Shown in pieces: positions 57,722 to 64,000 of a DNA stretch of 64,000 nucleotides (position 1 is the first letter of the stretch; every line of letters starts with the position of its first letter). This DNA comes from Heliocybe sulcata (lineage: Eukaryota; Basidiomycota; Agaricomycetes; Gloeophyllales; Gloeophyllaceae): positions 62,001 to 126,000 of the forward strand of contig ML213523.1 in NCBI GenBank assembly GCA_004369045.1, in the 5' to 3' direction. A model generated the notes under the pieces. That model made no database searches. It saw only the letters and a program-made list of their open reading frames with translations, and was not told where the DNA came from. The translations under genes and the position numbers were made by a program.

Positions 57722-58429
57722 CTAGCTTGAGGTCTTGCGGGTCTGGTGGCCACGAAGGGTCATGTTAAAGTTTTGCCTGCGGGCTCGATGAATGCTTTCC
57801 TCCTCTAGTTCACGGCGATGTTCAGCGCTGTAGAAAGGGTTGTCCATGGATGGTTCCTCCGGTTCGTACTCGATGATCTCCGTGGGCACCCAGCTGGGCG
57901 ACCTTCCGCTGAGACGAGACGGTCCCGGAGTCGGGGAGCGGTCTTCATGTGGAATGTTTGCAGTCGGTGGGACTGAATGCGAACGTTCTTCGTGTGGGGC
58001 GGTCGACAGACCCCCGACCTCGTCGTGGGCAGTCATGCCGACAATCCGACTGTCCTCGTCAACCCGCCGACCGATATGCCTCAGATCATTGCTGACGTCG
58101 TTGATAATACCGTCCGGGTGGACGTCGGTCATATCTACGTCGTCATCATGGAACTCGAGGTCACCCAAGTCGTCAGCAGGAAGCTCGTAATCAGGATCGG
58201 CAGAGGTGGCCTCAGAGGGTGGGAACACTAGACCAAGGAGGCTCGCAGCGGGTGCCAGCGATCTCGCCCTAGGTTCAGTGGCTCCGGCCTCGACGGGATC
58301 ATCGACCCAGCGCAGATGCAGACCCTCGCCGTTGTTGGTGATGCTGACCAGAATATTAGCAGCATCGTCTCCGTAGGCGTTGACGTAGCCCTCGACGAGC
58401 TGGTAAAGTTGCTGAAGAGTCATGGGCAT
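57722..58429 (-). CDS. Hypothetical acidic protein, single exon
   Basis: Reads MPMTLQQLYQLVEGYVNAYG from ATG 58429, 235 codons to TAG 57722. The frame is open further upstream only through a GTG codon. TATAAAAT (minus strand, 58537-58530) lies about 100 bases upstream of 58429, fixing the start there. An N-terminal helical and beta-like segment (NAYGDDAANILVSITNNGEGLHLRWVDDP) precedes an acidic linker (DDLGDLEFHDDDVDMTDVHPDG), a Ser/Pro-rich stretch and a charged C-terminus (HRRELEEESIHRARRQNF). No family recognised. Divergent from the SP-rich gene at 59128. Confidence 0.6.
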   Translation of the reverse strand: MPMTLQQLYQLVEGYVNAYGDDAANILVSITNNGEGLHLRWVDDPVEAGATEPRARSLAPAASLLGLVFPPSEATSADPDYELPADDLGDLEFHDDDVDMTDVHPDGIINDVSNDLRHIGRRVDEDSRIVGMTAHDEVGGLSTAPHEERSHSVPPTANIPHEDRSPTPGPSRLSGRSPSWVPTEIIEYEPEEPSMDNPFYSAEHRRELEEESIHRARRQNFNMTLRGHQTRKTSS

Positions 58430-58529
58430 CTTGGCGAGTGGATGTGAAGTCGAGTGAAAGTTGGAAGGTGTTGTGTTAGTTCTGTGCTTGTTGGCCGCGA
58501 ACTGAATTTTCGCAGTGGTCGGTCCAGGG

Positions 58530-58537
58530 ATTTTATA
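58530..58537 (-). promoter_or_regulatory. TATA box of the acidic hypothetical protein
   Basis: TATAAAAT on the minus strand, about 100 bases before ATG 58429, with a leader that includes no other ATG in frame. Confidence 0.55.
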
Positions 58538-58950
58538 GGTCGGGGACGGCGCCCACGAGGTGTGGCATGCCCCACGGACCACAGCGAGGCGCAGCTCTAG
58601 ATTTAGCACTTTGTCTGAAGATTGACACGTTCCTCGTTTCTAGGACCAGGCCTTGACAACGGCGCGTCATTAGTTCGGCAGCCACATTAATCCCCAGTAC
58701 AGTCAACAGGAGGACAAAGGCTTAGCGGATGCATTACTCGGGTAGAGGGCGCCGCGGCCAATGGACGCTTGGGCTGCTCCCGACCTGACCGATGCCACAG
58801 CAAAAGCCAGGTTAACTGACAGGAGAGACAAAGCGAAGCGAGACACTACTCAGCGTTGGGCCACAACGGAGGTATTAAGGACGCCACCGCGCACGAACCC
58901 TTGTGGGTCCCGGTAGATCTGGTCGGCACATTTGAATTTGATATCGGCAG

Positions 58951-58969
58951 ACGCGTCGCGTCGCGTCCC
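58951..58969 (+). promoter_or_regulatory. MluI cell-cycle box-like site
   Basis: ACGCGTCGCGTCGCGTCCC contains a perfect ACGCGT (58951-58956), the MBF/MCB consensus, followed by two near copies, about 170 bases before the start of the SP/TP-rich protein. Confidence 0.4.
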
Positions 58970-59127
58970 GCTTTGTGGTTTGTTGATTGCTTGGCAACCA
59001 ATTCCCTGTGTCTCGTGCTCGGCCACGTGATCGCGTGTTTAATTCCGGCGGTCTGTTCGCGTCAATCTTTCTCTCCGACCACCATCGCGTCCTGCTCCCT
59101 TCGCGTCCCTAGTCACCATCCGTCGCG

Positions 59128-60714
59128 ATGAGCTCCATCTACGACAAAGCTCTGGGCGCTCTGTCGCCGACGAAGAACAAAAGGCGCGCTAGTCCCGTTC
59201 TTGAAGATGGCGGAATCCGCAAGAAGCGCAATATTCATGCTTCACCCTCATCCCCGTTGACGCGTCGCGTCTTTCGTACTCCCAGCCCTCCTCCAGCCTA
59301 CAGAACCGACGATGATACCTACGACTCTGACCACTACCCAACGCCTCCTGAGTCCCCTGAGAAAGTGCGCGAGACTACCCCTCCTTTCCGCTTCAGGACC
59401 ACATCCGCCCACATGTCCGAGAACCGAGTTCTGCCTATGCGCACACCGTCGCCCAAGAAATCGCTCACCGTGCGCGAGTCGCATGCCGCGCAGGCTCTGC
59501 GCGCTAACAGGTCATTGTCGCCGCCCGTGGATATATATACCAAAATCTCGCGTGTATTTGGCACTCCTCGAGGCGGGCCTCCATCGCCCTCGAAGCTCAT
59601 GTCTCCGATGAAAGCAATGAAGGTGGAGCCGGGCAGTCCGATTAGGCTGATGTCGGAAGTCAGGCGACTCGACCTCGCACGATCTCCTGGTGACGCCGAC
59701 GAACGACGAAAGAGCACTCTGCTTGTGTCCTCGACTATGCGCACTATGCAGCCTCCGACACCGCCACGTAGCACTACTCGCCGTGTGCGCTCCAATTTGA
59801 GAGGCCCTTTTGGTGCTGCGGACGCGGAGGGGAACGAGCAGCCCGCGATGATTAGAGAGGAACCTTCGACGCCACCCGGCATGCTGGCCCGCCGGACGCC
59901 CGTTAATGGGAGAGGTCTGCGGGATACCAGGAACATGGACGAGCTGCTGCGACTGAAGCGCGCTAGTTCGGATATTCCTTCTGTCAACATCCCCGCCAAG
60001 GTACTCGATTTTGAGCCTTCCAAGAAGTCGTGGAAGGCTATCTTAGACTCGGAGAGCCCGTCGAAGTTGGGCGAGATAGGCGAGGACGGAGGCGGTGCAG
60101 CTGCACCGCAAGAGCGTGTCGCTGGTTCTCTCGAGCAGGAATCTGACCCCTCTATGTCTGTAAACGAGGGAGAAACGGAGAAGGTTCTGTGCGAGCCTCA
60201 ACCAGGCGACCTCCCCGCGAAGAAGGAGCAGAGTGTTCAGACCGACGACGCGGTTCAGATCGCGTCGCATGAAGCCTGGGACCAATTCCTGCACAACAAT
60301 ATCGAGTCTGCTCGAGGGCAGAACTGCTTGGAAGCATTGTCCGGCAGTATCATGGCTCGTGTCAATAGTCGGAACGCGAAATGGGAGACGTTGTTCGACC
60401 AGTCTTCCTTCACCCCCGGTGCATTGTCGACCACCACCGATGTTCCATGGCCTTTTATGAACGACCCTTCGACCGCGGCGCAGCTCACTCGAGCCAACCT
60501 CGTGGACTATGTCCTTAACCCCTTCCGCACCGACACTTACCACACGAGGCCGGTGGAAAGGGTCCAAGACGAGTTGCGCAAGTGGACCTCATTCACTTTC
60601 GACCAAGTCATTATGGCCCGGTACCCTGAGGAGCAGAGACTCTCCCTTGCATTGGGGGTTGCGTACGTCATGAAGCTATTGATCGCTCTCAAGGAGGAGG
60701 TCCAGGACTGGTAA
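59128..60714 (+). CDS. Hypothetical SP/TP-rich protein, single exon, possible CDK substrate
   Basis: 528 uninterrupted codons from ATG 59128 (MSSIYDKALGALSPTKNKRR). The first 300 residues are disordered and dense in proline-directed Ser/Thr with basic neighbours (TPSPKKSLT, GPPSPSKLMSPMK, VEPGSPIRLM, PPTPPRSTTRR), the usual look of a cyclin-dependent kinase target. It has a Lys-rich patch (IRKKRNIHAS) that could be a nuclear signal. The last 130 residues look folded: AWDQFLHNNIESARGQNCLE, VPWPFMNDPSTAAQLTRANL, FTFDQVIMARYPEEQRLSLA and LGVAYVMKLLIALKEEVQDW. No family recognised. The upstream MCB-like site fits cell-cycle control, but that is inference. Confidence 0.75.
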   Translation: MSSIYDKALGALSPTKNKRRASPVLEDGGIRKKRNIHASPSSPLTRRVFRTPSPPPAYRTDDDTYDSDHYPTPPESPEKVRETTPPFRFRTTSAHMSENRVLPMRTPSPKKSLTVRESHAAQALRANRSLSPPVDIYTKISRVFGTPRGGPPSPSKLMSPMKAMKVEPGSPIRLMSEVRRLDLARSPGDADERRKSTLLVSSTMRTMQPPTPPRSTTRRVRSNLRGPFGAADAEGNEQPAMIREEPSTPPGMLARRTPVNGRGLRDTRNMDELLRLKRASSDIPSVNIPAKVLDFEPSKKSWKAILDSESPSKLGEIGEDGGGAAAPQERVAGSLEQESDPSMSVNEGETEKVLCEPQPGDLPAKKEQSVQTDDAVQIASHEAWDQFLHNNIESARGQNCLEALSGSIMARVNSRNAKWETLFDQSSFTPGALSTTTDVPWPFMNDPSTAAQLTRANLVDYVLNPFRTDTYHTRPVERVQDELRKWTSFTFDQVIMARYPEEQRLSLALGVAYVMKLLIALKEEVQDW

Positions 60715-60862
60715 TGCATATGCTTTTCTATGATACGTTCTGTAAATCATTCTATGCTTTTCCATGCCTTATGACCTGTATATGTTCGGGATTGTATTCC
60801 TTGTTGTATAAACATTCAGCTGCGACGAACGTACACAAGGGAAACTTGAAATCTGCCGAAAT

Positions 60863-61308
60863 CTAAGTATGGATGCATGTCGTGTGCAGGGGACGGATAA
60901 GGGAATCTGTTTCCGGAGGAGTAACAAGACCTTGTTCGCCCAATTCGGCACTTGTGCTGCTACCGCCACCTGCAGCGGGCCACCGCCTACAAAGCGCGTA
61001 CGACAGCTTATATCGACGCCTATAGTCGCCTATGTTCTCGATGAATTCTAGCAACAAAACTCTCTTTTGATTCTCGACGTTAGCAAGTGCGTCTTTCCTT
61101 TTCCGCGGCCGCGGAGTCTGCAAGACTCGTGTGCGGACACGAGGCTCGATCGCCTCAGGCTCACTCAGTCGTCAGCTTCTGCTCAGGACGGGGCGTCTAC
61201 GTCGTCCTATACCCTCTGGACGCCACACTCTCGTTCGCGGTCTCTCTGGTCCATTTCTGAGTTGTCTCTTCGGCTAATTCGTCTTGAAGCTTGACCTGGT
61301 GCACTCAT
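60863..61308 (-). CDS. Doubtful small protein antisense to a leader
   Basis: A two-exon minus-strand frame: ATG 61308 (MSAPGQASRRISRRDN) to a GTATAG donor after AGG (about 61212), then an acceptor CTTGCAG (about 61119) into TPRPRKRKDALANVENQKRV, with IENIGDYRRRYKLSY and LVTPPETDSLIRP, to a stop at 60863. The phase is consistent and the second exon reads like protein. But its start overlaps the start codon of the plus-strand gene (shared CATG), and its first exon would be the leader of that gene. It may be a real small gene starting elsewhere, or chance. Confidence 0.3.
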
Positions 61309-64000
61309 GGAGGCCGTCTCTGCTTCACCAGTCACCGCACTCATGAACGACGTGTCAAGACAGCATGAGAAGCGGAAGGAAGATTTTGATCCAGATCCTG
61401 AATGGATCAAAGCACTTCAGGTCCGTATCAATGACGAGAAGAAGACGATGAGGACCCAAGCCCGGAAAGACTTCGAGGCTAAACTAGGGGAAGTTGACCC
61501 TATAGATCAGGCGGCCGAGGAAAGGCTGGAAGCCGAGTACAGTGCCAGCCTGGCTGCTATTGACCGGCTATTGATCCAGGAATATGAACGAGAAGTAGCT
61601 ACGGAAAGGGCACAGCGAATGATCCTCGCTGGCCTTGAGGATGATCCAGCCGTTAAAGCTGTCATCGAGCAACAAGCGGCCATCCTAGCCGCAATCCAGA
61701 AAGGAGACAAACAAGGAGACGCCAGCCTGGAGTCGACGGCAAGTCTATCGCGTGGTCGTGCACCTATTGATATCGACGCAGCGGGGCCCAGTACTGAATA
61801 TAATCCTACACGTCGATCGAGGCCCTCTCAAGCCAGCATCAGGAACAATAGAGGTGAGATTCGGCTACGTTGTCTCACTCCAATACTCACATACATGCCG
61901 TTTATGCTTAGATGAATCTGGACCGCTGCCTGATCCTAGTATCTTCGCGGACTCACCGCGACCCTTGGACGCAGGTCACGACGGGCGGAAGGGGAAACGT
62001 CGGTCGAGTTCCAGCTCGACGAGGACGTCTGCTCTGGGACAGGAGTTCTGGCGGCCACCTCCAGGAGCTGAGGAGCAGTCAATCCCTCCTAGGACGTCTT
62101 CGCAGCAATCGATTGGGGCAGCTGGGGTGAACCGACGTGATAGTGTCAATAGTATTGGGAGGTCAAAGCGAAGTCCTTACGTAACAATGCCTCCCACAAG
62201 TTCATCGGAAGGGCTGGAGTCTTCTGATACGGCGCAGAAGGAGCGGGAGGCGGTGGATGCTGCTGAGGGTCAATGGGCTGAACTCAACCGCAGGAATCAG
62301 GGTTATATGGGTACGGATGTCCACGCGAACCGCTTCTCTGGCATTCGCGCAGACTCTAGATATACGACGAGTCCCGCCTCGATGGGCGGGCTACCGGCAT
62401 CTCCGCATGTGGCAGGTCCCTCGCCCAACGACGTGGCTCCGTCTACCAGTAGTAAACGAGTTGTAAATAAGCCGTCGTCCATGTCAGAAGATCCTCGCAA
62501 TGGACCTCAGATCAATCCTATCTACGGGCCCCAGCCACGCGTCCCAGCGGATTATGACAGTGCCCGTCTTGACAGATCAGGGTCATTCGAGGATCGTCAG
62601 TCCATCTCCCGCCCTTCGAATCCCGTCGCGCAACCCGTATACGGTGCGCCCGTAGATAAGGCCGGTGCCTCGTTTCAGTCTGGCGTCTCCGCTACAAGAC
62701 CTCTGTCGACGAAGACCTCGTTCAGCTTGGACAATGTTTCTACCCCAGCTTCATCTCGTACAATGAATTTCGCAACGCACTCGGCCTCGCCCCAAGATTC
62801 GCGTTTCAACTTCCCGGTGTCGGGCTCCCCTGGAAGTGATATGGCGGGAAGCTGGCAGCACCGTTCTAGCTTGCGGAGCCAGCCTTCGCTGACGAGAGTC
62901 AGAGCAACTGGAGATGAGGCTGGTCGTCACTTCCCCGGCAGCAAGCCCTTTCCGAGGCCAAGACCCACGGCATCTATGGACTCATTATACGAGTCCCATA
63001 CTGGTCTGTATAACCTGGACTATGGGTCTAGCCAGTACGTCGATGAGCTCCCGTTTCCCGACCGCCCTCCATCTCCCCCGTATGACTACCGCTCGAGCTA
63101 CAAGCCTCGCAGCATTCGTTCGCGTTCATCTCTTCGTGACGTCCGCTACCCATCCCATGACCTGCCCCCATGGGATGACGACGCTGAGTTGTCTGAGGAG
63201 TATGAGGACGAAGATGATGCCTATCAAGGTGTCGCGGCTCTGGAGATGCACGTGAAAAGGGCGGAAGCATCGCGAATTGCGGAGGCCGATCGCCTGAGAC
63301 GGGCAGAGCTGATTCTTGAAGCTGCGCGGGAGGAAGTCGAGGCTGTGCGGGAGGAAGCGGAGCGTAAAGCCGAGGCTGCACGGAGGGAAGCTGCGAGGGC
63401 GAGCGAGGAGGCTGAACGGAAGCTGAGGGCAGCCGAGCTAAAGCTTCAAGCTGCACGGAAGGATGCAGAGAGGAAGCTAGAAGCTGCACGGAGGGATGCC
63501 GAGCGAAGGCTCGAGGCTGAACGGCAGGACGCGGAGAGGAGACTTGAAGCTGAGCGGCAGGAGGCCGAGAGGAAGCTTGAAGCGGAGCGTAAAGCAGAAG
63601 CTGATCGCAAAGCGGAGGCTGAGAGGAGGGCTCAGGCTGAGCGCATTGAGCAAGATGCATTACTCGCTGCAGAGCTTGCGGACGTCGAGCGCAAAGCTGA
63701 GGAGGTCAGACGGCAGGAGGCGGCCGCGAGATACAGAGAACAGGAAGTTCGTAAGAGGGAAGAAGAGCTAAGACGACGCGAGGAAGAGCTGAAGCGGAAG
63801 GAGAGAGAAATGCAGTTGGAAGAGCAACGTCTACACGAAGAGAAGATCAGGCTAGTTGCGGAAAGGAAGAGACAGGACAGTATGGGTTCCGAAGCTGGTA
63901 GTCCTTGGGCATCAGCTTCGTCTACGTCAACTCCCTGGTCAGGACTGAACCGCAATGGGTCCATTGGCAGTAATGCAGGTGACCGAACTAGCAAGAGTAG
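61307..64000 (+). CDS. Coiled-coil protein, partial (3' end beyond the window)
   Basis: Opens MEAVSASPVTALMNDVSRQH at 61307 after a C/T-rich leader. Intron 61854-61911 joins in phase, and the second exon stays open to the window end. An N-terminal charged helix (PDPEWIKALQVRINDEKKT, EEYSASLAAIDRLLIQEYERE-like) is followed by about 400 disordered Ser/Pro/Arg residues. An acidic stretch (DDAELSEEYEDEDDAYQG) comes before about 200 residues of near-perfect alternating AER/EAR coiled coil (63240-63880) with repeats such as RKLEAERKAEADRKAEAERR. The family is not recognised; ezrin-like or kinesin-adaptor coiled coils are possible. Both strands of the repeat are open, the usual effect of its biased codons. 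Confidence 0.75.

Noticed and set aside
58430-58609. An upstream extension of the acidic hypothetical protein
   Set aside because: Begins with GTG and crosses the TATA box, so the ATG at 58429 is preferred.

Overview
The window is nuclear DNA of a filamentous basidiomycete, most likely an Agaricomycete. Three things point there: genes cut by many introns of about 45-60 nt, a single fused ATP-citrate lyase rather than the two-gene ascomycete form, and several families typical of mushroom-forming fungi (a basidiomycete multi-span membrane protein, DUF2235, DUF7137, an IKS kinase). No species can be named from sequence alone. I saw no tRNA, rRNA, CRISPR array or prokaryotic operon.

Layout. 0-10 kb holds housekeeping genes: the Cys-rich 3' end of an unknown gene, ribosomal protein eL20 (-), COP9 signalosome subunit 5 (+), a 2.8 kb gap, and ATP-citrate lyase (+). 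10-16.5 kb holds an IKS-type kinase (-) and an NF-X1 zinc-finger protein (-). After a 2.3 kb gap come a purine-cytosine permease (+), a basidiomycete membrane protein (-), a glomulin/ALF4-like gene (-) and a secreted Dcr2-like metallophosphatase (+).

28-42 kb is the most distinctive part. It has four paralogous amidase-signature hydrolases, two on - and two on +, facing away from each other. Between the pairs lie a short-chain dehydrogenase (-), a DUF7137 membrane protein (+) and a probable non-autonomous DNA transposon of about 0.94 kb. All four amidases share the same tiny first exon and first-intron phase. Each pair also shares its own upstream motif.

42-50 kb is sparser: a DUF2235 hydrolase (-), two orphan exons, a hypothetical protein and an O-methyltransferase (-). 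50-57 kb holds fimbrin (+), a SET-MYND protein (-) and an omega-like glutathione transferase (-). 57-64 kb holds two disordered hypothetical proteins, a doubtful small antisense gene, and the first 2.7 kb of a coiled-coil protein that leaves the window.

The housekeeping genes show no joint pathway. The amidases, dehydrogenase, permease and methyltransferase could be a loose catabolic or secondary-metabolic neighbourhood, but that is inference from position only. Exon joins were worked out by hand from splice signals and reading frame. Joins stated with coordinates were checked for phase; the rest are approximate.
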